A DNA stretch of 45,386 nucleotides, from contig NZ_NBZW01000032.1 in the NCBI RefSeq assembly GCF_002379085.1, positions 1-45,386 of the forward strand, given 5' to 3'. This DNA comes from Polaromonas sp. AET17H-212. Its GTDB lineage: Bacteria; Pseudomonadota; Gammaproteobacteria; Burkholderiales; Burkholderiaceae_C. Under the pieces are notes generated by a model. The model did not search any database and was not told the DNA's origin. It saw only the letters and a list, made by a program, of their open reading frames with translations. The translations under genes and the position numbers were made by a program. Of this stretch, positions 15,190 through 24,292 are shown one piece after another (positions within the stretch are counted from its first letter, which is position 1; every line of letters starts with the position of its first letter).

Positions 15190-16201
15190 ATCGACCGCCG
15201 ACGCCACGCTCTCGGCGCGGCTGCAGCACAAGATCGACCAGAAGACCAAGCCGCTGGGCGCGCTGGGCCAGCTTGAAACGCTGGCGCTGCAGCTCGGCCT
15301 GATCCAGCGCAGCGAGGCCATCACCTTCGCGTCGCCGCAGATGGTGGTGTTTGCCGCCGACCACGGCATCGCCAGCGAGGGCGTGTCGGCCTTTCCGCAG
15401 GCCGTGACGGTGCAGATGGTGGGCAACATGCTGGCCGGCGGTGCCGCCATCAATGTGTTTGCGCGCCAGCACGGTTTTGCCCTGCAGGTGGTGGATGCCG
15501 GTGTGGCCGCCGCCCTGGCCGACCACCCGCAGCTGCAGCAGCGAAAAATAGCCCCGGCCACCCAGAACATTTGCGAAGGACCCGCCATGTCGCAGGCACA
15601 GGCCCACGCCGCGCTGCAGGCCGGCATGGACGTCATGCGGGGCCTGCCCGGCAACGTCGTGGCCTTTGGCGAGATGGGCATTGCCAACACCTCGCCCGCC
15701 GCGCTGCTGCTGGCCCGGCTCGCCGGCCTGCCGGTCAGCGACGTGGTCGGGCGCGGCACCGGCCTGGACGATGCGCAACTGGCCCACAAACAGGCGGTGC
15801 TGCAGCGTGCCCTGGCCCGCCATGCCGATGTGCATGAGCCGCTGGCCGTGCTGGCGGCGCTGGGCGGTTTTGAAATCGCCATGATGGCCGGTGCCATGCT
15901 GCAGGCCGCCAGCGAGCGCCGCGTGGTGCTGGTCGACGGCTTCATTGCTGGTGCCGCCGCGCTGGTGGCACGCGCCCTGGTGCCGCAGGTGCAGGACTAC
16001 CTGGTGTTTTGCCACCGCTCGGCCGAGCGCGGCCACCACCTGCTGCTGGCCCACCTGAAGGCCGTGCCGCTGCTGAACCTGGACATGCGCCTGGGCGAGG
16101 GCACGGGCGCCCTGCTCGCCTGGCCACTGCTGCAATCGGCGGCCCTGTTCATGGCCGAGATGGCGAGTTTTGATTCGGCCGGGGTCAGCGGCAAGAATTA
16201 G
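15152..16201 (+). CDS. cobT: Nicotinate-nucleotide--dimethylbenzimidazole phosphoribosyltransferase
   Basis: Makes alpha-ribazole phosphate from nicotinate mononucleotide and dimethylbenzimidazole for the lower ligand of cobalamin. 349 aa from the ATG at 15152, the usual family length; an upstream ATG at 15083 would add 23 unlikely residues. Motifs: QKTKPLGALGQLE, FAADHGIASEGVSAFP, GEMGIANTSPAA, GRGTGLDD, LVDGFIAGAAAL, and the catalytic Glu in LGEGTGALLA. It overlaps the CWC gene and is followed by cobS after 2 bp, so cobT-cobS-cobC form an operon. Confidence 0.96.
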   Translation: MTDNKTLLLPAIESTADATLSARLQHKIDQKTKPLGALGQLETLALQLGLIQRSEAITFASPQMVVFAADHGIASEGVSAFPQAVTVQMVGNMLAGGAAINVFARQHGFALQVVDAGVAAALADHPQLQQRKIAPATQNICEGPAMSQAQAHAALQAGMDVMRGLPGNVVAFGEMGIANTSPAALLLARLAGLPVSDVVGRGTGLDDAQLAHKQAVLQRALARHADVHEPLAVLAALGGFEIAMMAGAMLQAASERRVVLVDGFIAGAAALVARALVPQVQDYLVFCHRSAERGHHLLLAHLKAVPLLNLDMRLGEGTGALLAWPLLQSAALFMAEMASFDSAGVSGKN

Positions 16202-16203
16202 GC

Positions 16204-17052
16204 ATGCTCCAGTTCATTCGCCACTACCTGCTGGCCGTGCAGTTTTTCACCCGCATTCCGGTGACCGGCGCACTGGCGGCGTGGACCGGCTACAGCCCGG
16301 CCATGCTGCGCGCCAGTGCCGCGCACTTCCCCGGCGTCGGCTGGCTGGTCGGCGCCGTGGCGGCCGGCGTGTACAGCCTGCTGATGGCGCTGCTGCCGGC
16401 CACCGACTTCGCACCGCTGGTGGCCGCCGTCCTGTCCACGGTGGCGACGGTGCTGCTGACCGGCGGCTTTCACGAAGACGGGCTGGCCGACGTGACGGAC
16501 GGACTGGGTGGCAGTTACGACCGGGACCGCGCCCTGGAGATCATGAAGGATTCGCGCGTCGGCGCTTTCGGCGCGATGGCACTGGTGCTCGCGCTGCTGG
16601 GCAAGGTGGCGCTCTTGGCGCTGCTCGGTTCGGTCGAAAGCGCGCTGTCCGGTGGGGAGGAAACGCCCGCCGACCTGCCCCTGGATGGCTGGCTGGTCGC
16701 CGCGGCCCTGTTTGCCGCGCATGTGGTCTCGCGCACCCTGCCGCTGCTGCTGATCCGCGCGCTGCCGCATGTCGGCGATACCGCGGTCTCCAAGTCCAAA
16801 CCCCTGGCCGACCAAATCACGCTGAGCAGCCTGGGGGTGGCGTTTGTATGGTCATTTTCGGCCCTGGCCTTGGCCAGCTATGCGCTTCCCGCTATGAGTT
16901 TGATAGTAGCCTGCAGCTTCTCCGTGCTCGCCCTGCTGTGGATGGGCCGCCTGTTCTCGCGCCGTCTGCAGGGTTTCACCGGCGACTGCCTGGGCGCCAC
17001 GCAGCAGGTCTGTGAAATCGCTTTTTACCTCGGCCTGGCCGTCGCCTTATGA
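16204..17052 (+). CDS. cobS: Adenosylcobinamide-GDP ribazoletransferase
   Basis: Integral membrane enzyme of 282 aa that joins adenosylcobinamide-GDP with alpha-ribazole (phosphate). The signature GGFHEDGLADVTDGLGG, with conserved acidic residues for metal, is near residue 80, followed by RALEIMKDSRVGAFGA. Several hydrophobic helices fill the rest. Near residue 235 a stretch with GCTATGAGTTTGATAGTAGC at 16891-16910 resembles the head of the dispersed element family. The stop codon overlaps the cobC start as ATGA. Confidence 0.95.
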   Translation: MLQFIRHYLLAVQFFTRIPVTGALAAWTGYSPAMLRASAAHFPGVGWLVGAVAAGVYSLLMALLPATDFAPLVAAVLSTVATVLLTGGFHEDGLADVTDGLGGSYDRDRALEIMKDSRVGAFGAMALVLALLGKVALLALLGSVESALSGGEETPADLPLDGWLVAAALFAAHVVSRTLPLLLIRALPHVGDTAVSKSKPLADQITLSSLGVAFVWSFSALALASYALPAMSLIVACSFSVLALLWMGRLFSRRLQGFTGDCLGATQQVCEIAFYLGLAVAL

Positions 17053-17615
17053 CCCTCTGGCTGGTGCGCCACGCGCAGGTGCTGCTGGCGCCGGGCACCT
17101 GTTACGGCGCGCTGGATGTGGCGGCGGACCGGGAGGCGACGCAACACAGCGCCGCCTCCCTGGCCGGCGTGCTGCCCGCCGGCGCCCGCATCAACACCTC
17201 GCCGCTACAAAGATGTGAGCAGCTTGCGCAGGTTCTACATGGGCTACGGCCCGATTTGACCCTTCAAACCGATGCCCGGCTGCAGGAGATGAACTTCGGC
17301 GCCTGGGAAGGCAGGCGCTGGAGCGACATCACGCGCAGCGAGTTCGACGCCTGGACGGCCGACTTTGCCGGCCACGCCGTCGGCGGCCATGGCGAAAGCG
17401 TGCGCGTCGTGATGGCGCGTGTGGCCCAGGCTTTCGACGAACTGCCGGCCGGGCCGGCCACCGTCTGGATCACCCACGCAGGCATCATCCGGGCCTCGCA
17501 GTTGCTGGCCGGCGGCATCCGCGAGGTCACGCGGGCCGACCAGTGGCCGACCGAGGGGGTGGCCTGCGGACAATGGCGCACACTTGAGCTATCGTTGACT
17601 CCACCCCCGCAGTAA
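17049..17615 (+). CDS. cobC: Histidine phosphatase, probable alpha-ribazole phosphatase
   Basis: A protein of 188 aa of the phosphoglycerate mutase-like superfamily. The phosphorylated His lies in LVRHAQ (RHA in place of the commoner RHG), the second Arg in SPLQRCEQLA, the Glu in QEMNFGAWEG, and the second catalytic His in VWITHAGIIRA. CobC removes the phosphate from alpha-ribazole phosphate or cobalamin phosphate. The operon position after cobT and cobS supports this. Codons 53-74 coincide with a full-length dispersed element (17204-17270) read in frame, between SPLQRCE and QTDARLQ. Confidence 0.9.
   Translation: MTLWLVRHAQVLLAPGTCYGALDVAADREATQHSAASLAGVLPAGARINTSPLQRCEQLAQVLHGLRPDLTLQTDARLQEMNFGAWEGRRWSDITRSEFDAWTADFAGHAVGGHGESVRVVMARVAQAFDELPAGPATVWITHAGIIRASQLLAGGIREVTRADQWPTEGVACGQWRTLELSLTPPPQ
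17204..17270 (+). repeat. Dispersed element copy fully inside cobC
   Basis: The sequence begins GCTACAAAGATGTGAGCAGC, continues TTGCGCAGGTTCTAC and ATGGGCTACGGCCCGATTTG, matching block for block the intergenic copies at 430-495 and 12425-12488. It is translated as a linker without breaking the frame. Confidence 0.55.
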
Positions 17616-17628
17616 ACAGGTAAACCCC

Positions 17629-18597
17629 ATGGCAGCAACTCTGGACGGACAACTGGTGGTGGCGATTTCATCGCGCGCACTGTTTGATTTCGAGGAAGAA
17701 AACCGGGTGTTCGAGGACGGCCTGGGCCAGCCGCCGGTGCCCGGCACCAAGCGCGACGCCGCGTACATGCAGCTGCAGCTGGACCGCCTCGACGTGCCGG
17801 CCAAACCCGGCGTGGCCTTTTCGCTGGTCAAAAAACTGCTGGCTTTCAACGACGCGCCCGACAGCCTGGACGACGCCTCGCCTTCGGCCAAACTGGCCCA
17901 GCGCGTCGAGGTGGTGATCCTCTCGCGCAACGACCCGGTCTCGGGCATGCGGGTGTTCCGCTCGGCGCAGCACTACGGCCTGGCTATCCAGCGCGGCACC
18001 TTCAACCGCGGCGAGCCGCCGTGGCGCTACCTCAAACCGCTGCATGCCAACCTGTTCTTGTCGACCCACCTCAGCGATGTGCGCGAGGCGCTGGCGGCCG
18101 GCGTGCCCGCCGCACAGGTCTATCCGCAGTCGGCCCATGCCAGCGACCAGCACCCGCACGAGGTGCGCATTGCGTTTGACGGCGACGCAGTGATTTTTTC
18201 CGATGAGGCCGAACGTGTGTTCCAGTCGCACGGGCTGTCGGCCTTCCAGGCGCATGAACGCGACAAGGCCACGCAGCCGCTGCTGGCCGGCCCCTTCAAG
18301 CCGCTGCTCGAAGCGCTGCACCGGCTGCAGCAGGTCGGCACCTCGTGCATGCGTATCCGCACCGCGCTGGTGACGGCGCGCAGCGCGCCGGCGCATGAAC
18401 GCGCGATCCGCACGCTGATGGACTGGAACATCGAGGTCGATGAAGCCATGTTCCTCGGCGGCCTGGCCAAGGGGGAATTCCTGCGCGAGTTCGAGCCCGA
18501 CTTCTTCTTCGACGACCAGACCGGCCATGTCGATTCGGCCTCGCAGCATGTGCCTTCCGGCCATGTGGTCAGCGGCGTGTCCAACCAGTTGTCCTGA
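17629..18597 (+). CDS. 5'-nucleotidase (cytosolic NT5C1-like family)
   Basis: A protein of 322 aa matching the bacterial branch of the cytosolic 5'-nucleotidase family (PF06189-type): VVAISSRALFDFEEEN with the nucleophile-region Ser-Arg-Ala-Leu-Phe-Asp, then VVILSRNDPVSGMRVF, FLSTHLSDVREAL, and RIAFDGDAVIFSDEAE with the acidic pair. It would dephosphorylate nucleoside monophosphates. It starts 13 bp after cobC and may share its transcript. A link to nucleotide-loop precursors of cobalamin is possible but only suggested by position. Confidence 0.88.
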   Translation: MAATLDGQLVVAISSRALFDFEEENRVFEDGLGQPPVPGTKRDAAYMQLQLDRLDVPAKPGVAFSLVKKLLAFNDAPDSLDDASPSAKLAQRVEVVILSRNDPVSGMRVFRSAQHYGLAIQRGTFNRGEPPWRYLKPLHANLFLSTHLSDVREALAAGVPAAQVYPQSAHASDQHPHEVRIAFDGDAVIFSDEAERVFQSHGLSAFQAHERDKATQPLLAGPFKPLLEALHRLQQVGTSCMRIRTALVTARSAPAHERAIRTLMDWNIEVDEAMFLGGLAKGEFLREFEPDFFFDDQTGHVDSASQHVPSGHVVSGVSNQLS

Positions 18598-18612
18598 GCC
18601 TGCCGCCCGCGT

Positions 18613-19425
18613 TTATTTGCCCTGGAAGCGCGCCGCGCGTTTTTCCACAAACGAGCGCACCCCTTCCGCCGCGTCTTCGCTGCGCGACAGCCCTTGTTGC
18701 ACCGCGATGAAGTCCTGCATGGCCAGCACCGGGCCGTGCTCCACCGCCTTGAGTGCATTTTTTCGCGTGGCCACCACCGCCAGCGGCGCCTGGGCGGCAA
18801 TGGCGTCGGCAATCCGCAGGGCCTCGTCCAGCGCCTGCCCGGCGGGCACCACCTTCTGCACAAAGTTCAGCCGCAGGGCTTCGGCACTGCCGAACTCGTC
18901 GCCGGTCAGCAGGTGCAGCAGCGCATTGCCCAGGCCGGCGCGTTCGGCCATGCGCAGGGTCGCGCCGCCGGTGGCCATGATGCCGCGCTTGACCTCGAGC
19001 TGCGAAAACCGGCAGTCGTCGGCAGCCACCACGATGTCGGCCGCCAGCATCAGCTCGATGCCCAGCGTGTAGGTGATGCCCTGCACCGCGACCACCATGG
19101 GTTTGCTGCGGCGCCGGTAACCCTCCATGCCCAGGTCCAGCGGATCGACCAGGCCCGGCGGCACGGCTTTTTCGCCGCGCTGCATCAGCGGCGCAATCGT
19201 CGGCAGGTCCAGCCCGGCGGTGAAGTGGTCGCCCAGCGCATGCAACACGCCCACGCGCAGTGCCGGGTCGTCGTCCAGGCGCGTGTAAGCCTCGCCGAGT
19301 TCGCGGAACATCTTCGGCGTGAAGCCGTTGCGTTTGGCCGGGCGGTTGATGGCGATCAGCAGCAGGGGGCCGCGCACGGTGCAGTCGATGCTGCCTTCGG
19401 GGGAAGGGGACGTGGAGGTGTTCAT
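18613..19425 (-). CDS. Enoyl-CoA hydratase/isomerase family protein
   Basis: Crotonase-fold protein of 270 aa. Features are INRPAKRNGFTPKM, the oxyanion-loop region HALGDHFTAGLDLP, and MVVAVQGITYTLGIELMLAADIVVAA. The region where classical hydratases carry the two catalytic Glu reads ELMLAADI and VKRGIMATGGATLRMAERAG, so it may be a general crotonase rather than a beta-oxidation hydratase. It is convergent with the nucleotidase gene and divergent from the SbmA-like gene. Confidence 0.9.
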   Translation of the reverse strand: MNTSTSPSPEGSIDCTVRGPLLLIAINRPAKRNGFTPKMFRELGEAYTRLDDDPALRVGVLHALGDHFTAGLDLPTIAPLMQRGEKAVPPGLVDPLDLGMEGYRRRSKPMVVAVQGITYTLGIELMLAADIVVAADDCRFSQLEVKRGIMATGGATLRMAERAGLGNALLHLLTGDEFGSAEALRLNFVQKVVPAGQALDEALRIADAIAAQAPLAVVATRKNALKAVEHGPVLAMQDFIAVQQGLSRSEDAAEGVRSFVEKRAARFQGK

Positions 19426-19514
19426 CCTGCCATCCTAGCGAATTCCCGCGCTGCGCCCATGCACTCGCGCGACAGGGCGCGGCACTACACTGGCTCTCCT
19501 TTCCGCCTCCAAGG

Positions 19515-21338
19515 ATGACTCCCATGCCCCTGACGCCCCCGGTCCCCACCGTGCACGGCAAGTACGCCGCCTTCAAGGACTTCTGCCGCAAGGCCTGGGC
19601 GCTGACACGGCCCTACTTCGCGTCCGACGACAAATGGAAGGCGCGCGGGCTGCTGGTCGCCATCGTGCTGCTCAACCTCGGCGCGGTCTACATGCTGGTG
19701 CTGATCAATGAATGGAACCGGGTGTTTTACGACGCGCTGCAGGACAAGAACCAGCCGGTGTTCTGGGAGCAGCTCGGGCGCTTCACCTACCTGGCCTTTG
19801 CCTTCATCATCATCGCGGTCTACCGCTTTTACCTGACGCAGTTGCTGGAGATCCGCTGGCGCGCCTGGATGACGGCCCACTACCTGCAGCGCTGGCTGGC
19901 CGACCACGCCTTCTACCGCATGGAGCTGGCCCGTTATGCGAACCATGGCACCAACGGCACGGCCGCGCCGGACAACCCCGACCAGCGCATCCAGGAAGAC
20001 CTCAACCTGTTCACCACCTACACCATCTCCCTGAGCATGGGCCTGCTCAACGCCGTGGTGACGCTGCTGAGTTTTGTCGGCATCCTCTGGAGCCTGTCGG
20101 GGCCGTTTGGTTTCACGCTGGGCGGCACCAGCTTCAACATTCCCGGCTTCATGGTCTGGATGGCGGTGCTGTATTGCGCGGCCGGCAGCATCATCACGCA
20201 CTACATCGGCCGGCCGCAGATCCGGCTCAATTTCCTGCAGCAGCGTTACGAGGCCGACTTCCGCCACCACCTGGTGCGGGTGCGCGAGTACAGCGAATCG
20301 ATTGCGCTCGACAAGGGCGAGACCGTCGAGCGCGTGCACCTGGAAAGCCGCTTTTCCACCGTGCTGGGCAACTACCTGACCCTGATCAGGAAGCAGAAAA
20401 ACCTGATCTGGTTCACCAACTTCTTTGGCCAGGCCGCCGTGGTGTTTCCCTTTGTCGTGGCCGCCCCGCGCTTTTTCAGCGGTGCCATCCAGCTCGGCCA
20501 GCTGATGCAGATCTCATCGGCCTTCGGCCGCGTGCAGGACTCGCTGAGCTGGTTTGTCGACAACTACAGCAGCCTCGCCGCCTGGCGCGCCACGACCGAC
20601 CGGCTGACCAGTTTTGAAGAGAGTTTTACGACCCTGGCCCAGACGCGGCAAGCGCAGACAGCTATGAATTCAGTAGCAACCAGCGAATCGGCCACCAGCC
20701 TGGACACGCAGGACCTGACCCTGGCGCTGCCCACCGGGGCGGTGTTGCTGGAAGGTGTCTCGCTGCATGCCGAGGCCGGCGAGAACGTGTTGATCAAGGG
20801 CCCGTCGGGCAGCGGCAAATCGACGTTGTTTCGTGCGCTGGCCGGCATCTGGCCCTTCAGCCGCGGTCGCACCGTGCTGCCGGCCAACACCATGTTCATC
20901 CCGCAGCGCCCCTACTTCCCGAACGGCAGCCTGCGCGATGCGCTGGCCTATCCGCAACCGGCCGCCAGCTACAGCGACGCGCAACTGCGGCAGGCGCTGG
21001 AAGACGCCCTGCTGCCCAAACTGACGCAGCGCCTCGATGACGAGGACGCCTGGAGCCAGAAACTCTCGGGCGGGGAGCAGCAGCGCCTGGCGATTGCCCG
21101 CGTGCTGCTGAAAAAGCCGGCCTGGCTGTTTGCCGACGAAGCCACCAGCGCGCTCGACGAGGATGCTGAAAAAACACTCTATGAACGGCTGCTGGTCCAG
21201 ACCCGTCAAGCCGGAGGCGCTATTGTTTCCATAGCACACCGACCCACGGTGGCGGCGTTCCACGGCAAGCGCTGGGAACTTGAAAAACTGCCCGAAGGCG
21301 CAGCTGCGCTGTACCGGCTGACGGAAACCCGCGCCTGA
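19515..21338 (+). CDS. ABC transporter permease/ATPase, SbmA/BacA-like
   Basis: A half-transporter fusion of 607 aa (or 604 from the ATG at 19524, which has AAGG at a better distance). The N-terminal ABC_membrane_2-type domain has about six helices and the conserved DNPDQRIQEDL segment, followed by a nucleotide-binding domain: Walker A GPSGSGKST, signature LSGGEQQRLAIAR, Walker B WLFADEATSALD. Relatives include E. coli YddA and mycobacterial Rv1819c, which imports cobalamin. The linker between the domains contains a dispersed-element head (20661-20676), and another head lies near the end (21219-21235). Location next to the cob genes makes corrinoid transport a reasonable guess. Confidence 0.88.
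   Translation: MTPMPLTPPVPTVHGKYAAFKDFCRKAWALTRPYFASDDKWKARGLLVAIVLLNLGAVYMLVLINEWNRVFYDALQDKNQPVFWEQLGRFTYLAFAFIIIAVYRFYLTQLLEIRWRAWMTAHYLQRWLADHAFYRMELARYANHGTNGTAAPDNPDQRIQEDLNLFTTYTISLSMGLLNAVVTLLSFVGILWSLSGPFGFTLGGTSFNIPGFMVWMAVLYCAAGSIITHYIGRPQIRLNFLQQRYEADFRHHLVRVREYSESIALDKGETVERVHLESRFSTVLGNYLTLIRKQKNLIWFTNFFGQAAVVFPFVVAAPRFFSGAIQLGQLMQISSAFGRVQDSLSWFVDNYSSLAAWRATTDRLTSFEESFTTLAQTRQAQTAMNSVATSESATSLDTQDLTLALPTGAVLLEGVSLHAEAGENVLIKGPSGSGKSTLFRALAGIWPFSRGRTVLPANTMFIPQRPYFPNGSLRDALAYPQPAASYSDAQLRQALEDALLPKLTQRLDDEDAWSQKLSGGEQQRLAIARVLLKKPAWLFADEATSALDEDAEKTLYERLLVQTRQAGGAIVSIAHRPTVAAFHGKRWELEKLPEGAAALYRLTETRA
20661..20690 (+). repeat. Dispersed-element head in inter-domain linker
   Basis: GCTATGAATTCAGTAGC followed by AACCAGCGAAT resembles the head of the GCTA..TAGC family. 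It is translated as part of the flexible linker between membrane and ATPase domains. Confidence 0.4.
21219..21235 (+). repeat. Dispersed-element head near the ABC gene 3' end
   Basis: GCTATTGTTTCCATAGC is a perfect 5-bp inverted repeat of the family head type, read in frame as AIVSIAH in the H-loop region. Because this is a conserved part of the ATPase domain, chance resemblance is more likely here than for the other copies. Confidence 0.25.
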
Positions 21339-22046
21339 TCAGCGCCTGGACAGAGCGGCCGCATAGGCCGCATAACCGCGCAAGCGCAGCTCGCAGGCCG
21401 GGCACTGGCCGCAGCCATAACCCCAGGCCTGGCGGTGCGTGCGGTCGCCGAGGTAGCAGGTGTGGGTGTGTTCGATGATGAGTTGCACCAACGCCTGGCC
21501 GCCCAGCGCTTCGGCCAGCGCCCAGGTCGCCGCCTTGTCTATCCACATCAGCGGGGTTTCGATCAGGAAACGTTTGTCCATGCCCAGCGACAAGGCCAGC
21601 TGCATGGCTTTCATGGTGTCGTCGCGGCAATCGGGGTAGCCTGAAAAATCGGTCTCGCAGACCCCTGTGACCAGCACCTGCAGGTCGCGCCGGTAGGCCA
21701 GCGCCGCCGCCAGCGTCAGGAACAGCAGGTTGCGCCCGGGCACAAAGGTGTTGGGCAGGCCCGAACTCTCCATCCTGAACGCCGTGTCGCGCGTGAGTGA
21801 GGTTTCGCTGACCTGGCCCAGCACGGCGAGGTCCAGCAGGTGATCTTGCCCGAGCTTGTGCGCCCACTGCGTAAACTGCGACCGGATCTCGCGCAGCACC
21901 ACCAGGCGCGCCTGCAACTCGACGCTGTGGCGCTGGCCGTAGTCGAAACCCACGGTTTCCACACGTTCATATTTCGACAGCGCCTGGGCCAGGCAGGTGG
22001 TGGAGTCCTGCCCACCGGAGAACAGGACGAGGGCGGTGGTGTGCAT
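21339..22046 (-). CDS. queC: 7-cyano-7-deazaguanine synthase
   Basis: Converts 7-carboxy-7-deazaguanine to preQ0 with ATP and ammonia, on the queuosine path. 235 aa. The PP-loop is [10 protein letters not shown] at residues 8-17. The zinc site uses Cys in HTCYLGDR and [23 protein letters not shown] and the DFSGYPDCR segment are typical. The stop codon directly abuts that of the ABC gene on the other strand. No other queuosine gene is nearby. Confidence 0.96.
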   Translation of the reverse strand: MHTTALVLFSGGQDSTTCLAQALSKYERVETVGFDYGQRHSVELQARLVVLREIRSQFTQWAHKLGQDHLLDLAVLGQVSETSLTRDTAFRMESSGLPNTFVPGRNLLFLTLAAALAYRRDLQVLVTGVCETDFSGYPDCRDDTMKAMQLALSLGMDKRFLIETPLMWIDKAATWALAEALGGQALVQLIIEHTHTCYLGDRTHRQAWGYGCGQCPACELRLRGYAAYAAALSRR

Positions 22047-22097
22047 AGGGGGAAAGCAGTCAGGGCATGGTGCGGAGCGGTTATTGTGCCGCGCCGC

Positions 22098-24221
22098 CTA
22101 AAACCGGTAACTGGCGGACACGCTCAACACATGGTTGCGGCCGGCGGCCGGCTCGAAATAGCGGCCATTGCCTTCGTTGACGATGACCGAGCCCGCGTAC
22201 TTGCGGTCGGTCAGGTTGTCGAGGCGGGCTGCGGCCGACAGGGTCCAGCGATTGATTTCGGCCACGTAGCCGATATGGGCGCCCAGCGTGACAAAGGACG
22301 CCGCCGCATCGCTGTTGAAATCGTTGACGGCCACGCTGCCGAGGTAACGCGCGTCGACACCGGCGCGCCAGCCGGTGGGCGGCCGCCAGCCCAGCTCGGC
22401 CGCCAGCGCCGTGCGGGCCGTCCCCGGGATGCGATTGCCGGCGGGCACCAGCGCGGCCGGACACTGGCCACCGATACAGGCAAAGGCATCGCGGTACCTG
22501 GCGTCCAGCAGCGTATAGGACAGCTGCGCCAGCCAGTGGCGTGCCGGCGTGATGCTGCCGGCCAGTTCCAGCCCGCGGCGGCGCGTGGCACCGGCGTTCT
22601 GGAAGGTGCTGCGTCCGCCGATGTTGCTCTGCGTGACAATTTCATCCCGGGTCGCGGTGTGAAAAACCGCCAACGTGGATTCGACGCGGGGCAGGGTGCC
22701 AGCGACACTGTGCCATTTGACGCCCGCCTCGAGGTTGTCGCTGCGTGACGGACGCAGCGCAAAGTTCAGCCCGGTGCCGACCGGCCGGTAAGCCAGCTCG
22801 TTGAAGGTCGGTGTTTCAAAACCACGTCCCGCCGCCGCGTACACCCGCCACTGTTCCGACGGCGCAAAGGTCACGCCGGCGGCCGGCAGGGTGGCGCTGT
22901 AGCGCACGCTGCCGCTGTCGTCGCGATTGGTCCCGACGATGTAACGGTCCGCGGAACTGAAGCGCACCAGGCTGTGGCGCACCCCGGCATTCACGGTCCA
23001 GCGCGCGTCTGGCTTCCAGGTCGCTTGAACATAGGGGTCGAGGCTGGTGACGCGGTTGTCTTCCTCGCGCCGCAAGGCACCCTGCACGCCCAGCGTGGCG
23101 CCCTGAAAATTTTGCCAGCCGCGCCGCGTTTCGTTCATCGTGTCATACGCCAGGCCGCTGACAATTTCCAGCGGGCGCTGCGCCAACGCCGTGCGTGTGG
23201 TCCAGCGCGCATCGAGACCGCCGTAGTTACGGTCCAGCCCGATCACGCCGCCGGGGTGCAAGGGGTTGTTTTGAGGCCCCGTCGGAATGGCCTGGAACTG
23301 CGTGGTGGCACGCTCGCCGCCATACATCATCAGCCGCAGCTGGTTGTCGGCATTGACCCGATGCTCATACACCGCGCCGAGCTGGCTCTGCCGCACGGTC
23401 TTGCGGGTGTTGAAGGTGGTCGCCGAGGCATCGGCACTGCGCGGTGCAACATCGAACTGCGCGCGGCTCAGGCCCAGCGGATCCTGCGCCTCCACCGACA
23501 CGGTATTGGCCAGCAGGGTCAGCTTGCGATCGCTGTCCAGCGCCCAGTCCAGCCGCAGGTTGGCCCCCTCGCGTTCGGCGGAGCTGTGCGCACGATAGCC
23601 ATCGGTGCTCAGGCGCCCGGCGCTCAGCACATACCCCAGCGCCCCGGCGGCACCGCTGGCCTTCATGTCGAAACGCCTGAGGCCATGGGAGCCTGTCGCC
23701 GCGCTGCTGCTCACCACCGGGCTGCCCTGGCCTTCTTCGGTGAAGACCTGCATGACACCGCCCGACGAGTTGCCGTACAGCACCGAAAAAGGCCCACGCA
23801 GCACCTCGATGCGGCCGACCGACGCGAGGTCGATGTGCGAGAGCTGGCCCTGGCCATCGGGCATGGTCGCGGGAATGCCGTCCACATACAGGCGCACGCC
23901 GCGCACGCCGAAGGTGGAACGCGCGCCAAACCCGCGCACCGACAGTTGCAGGTCCTGCGCCTGGTTCTGCCGGTCGCGCGCCAGCAGGCCGGGCACCAGC
24001 GTCAGGCTTTCCGACAGGTTGAGCTGCGCGCGCCCATCGCTGCGGATGCGCTCGCCGTCGAGCACATCGACCGAGGCCGGCACGTCGAAGGGCGGCAGTT
24101 CCGTGCGTGTGGCCGTAACGCTGATGGGTGCGAGCGTCTGGGCGCTGGCCGGCGCCGGCGCCACCCAGCCCGCCACCAGGGCGGCGGCAAGGGCGTGCGG
24201 ACAGGAGAATAAACGGGTCAT
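22098..24221 (-). CDS. TonB-dependent receptor, YncD/PqqU-like
   Basis: Outer-membrane TonB-dependent transporter of 707 aa from the ATG at 24221, which gives a signal peptide ending ...APASAQ. The plug domain has LPPFDVPASVDVLDG, NLSESLTLVPGLLARDRQNQ, DLQLSVRGFGARS, YVDGIPATMPDGQGQ and LRGPFSVLYGNSSGG. The barrel ends VIVNEGNGRYFEPAAGRNH...YRF with terminal Phe. From memory, these segments match E. coli YncD (PqqU), reported as the outer-membrane importer of PQQ, much better than BtuB or siderophore receptors. The downstream context of a PQQ-type dehydrogenase fits. It is the last gene of a minus-strand set with cytochrome c and dehydrogenase. Confidence 0.85.
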   Translation of the reverse strand: MTRLFSCPHALAAALVAGWVAPAPASAQTLAPISVTATRTELPPFDVPASVDVLDGERIRSDGRAQLNLSESLTLVPGLLARDRQNQAQDLQLSVRGFGARSTFGVRGVRLYVDGIPATMPDGQGQLSHIDLASVGRIEVLRGPFSVLYGNSSGGVMQVFTEEGQGSPVVSSSAATGSHGLRRFDMKASGAAGALGYVLSAGRLSTDGYRAHSSAEREGANLRLDWALDSDRKLTLLANTVSVEAQDPLGLSRAQFDVAPRSADASATTFNTRKTVRQSQLGAVYEHRVNADNQLRLMMYGGERATTQFQAIPTGPQNNPLHPGGVIGLDRNYGGLDARWTTRTALAQRPLEIVSGLAYDTMNETRRGWQNFQGATLGVQGALRREEDNRVTSLDPYVQATWKPDARWTVNAGVRHSLVRFSSADRYIVGTNRDDSGSVRYSATLPAAGVTFAPSEQWRVYAAAGRGFETPTFNELAYRPVGTGLNFALRPSRSDNLEAGVKWHSVAGTLPRVESTLAVFHTATRDEIVTQSNIGGRSTFQNAGATRRRGLELAGSITPARHWLAQLSYTLLDARYRDAFACIGGQCPAALVPAGNRIPGTARTALAAELGWRPPTGWRAGVDARYLGSVAVNDFNSDAAASFVTLGAHIGYVAEINRWTLSAAARLDNLTDRKYAGSVIVNEGNGRYFEPAAGRNHVLSVSASYRF

Positions 24222-24250
24222 GGTGCTTCCTGCGCCATCACCCCCAAGGC

Positions 24251-24292
24251 AAATGGCAAATGGCAAATGGCAAATGGCAAATGGCAAATGGC
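24251..24292. repeat. Six perfect 7-bp tandem repeats (AAATGGC)
   Basis: Units at 24251, 24258, 24265, 24272, 24279 and 24286 are identical. Degenerate units follow at 24293-24299 and 24300-24306, and a partial unit precedes. The array ends 29 bp upstream of the receptor start codon, in the leader between cytochrome c and receptor genes. Slippage changes its length by 7 bp, shifting spacing and reading frame. Confidence 0.95.

Noticed and set aside
22098..24221. BtuB (cobalamin receptor) identity for the TonB-dependent receptor
   Set aside because: Closeness to cob genes suggested it, but the plug and C-terminal segments match the YncD/PqqU type and the direct neighbours are a cytochrome and a PQQ-type dehydrogenase.
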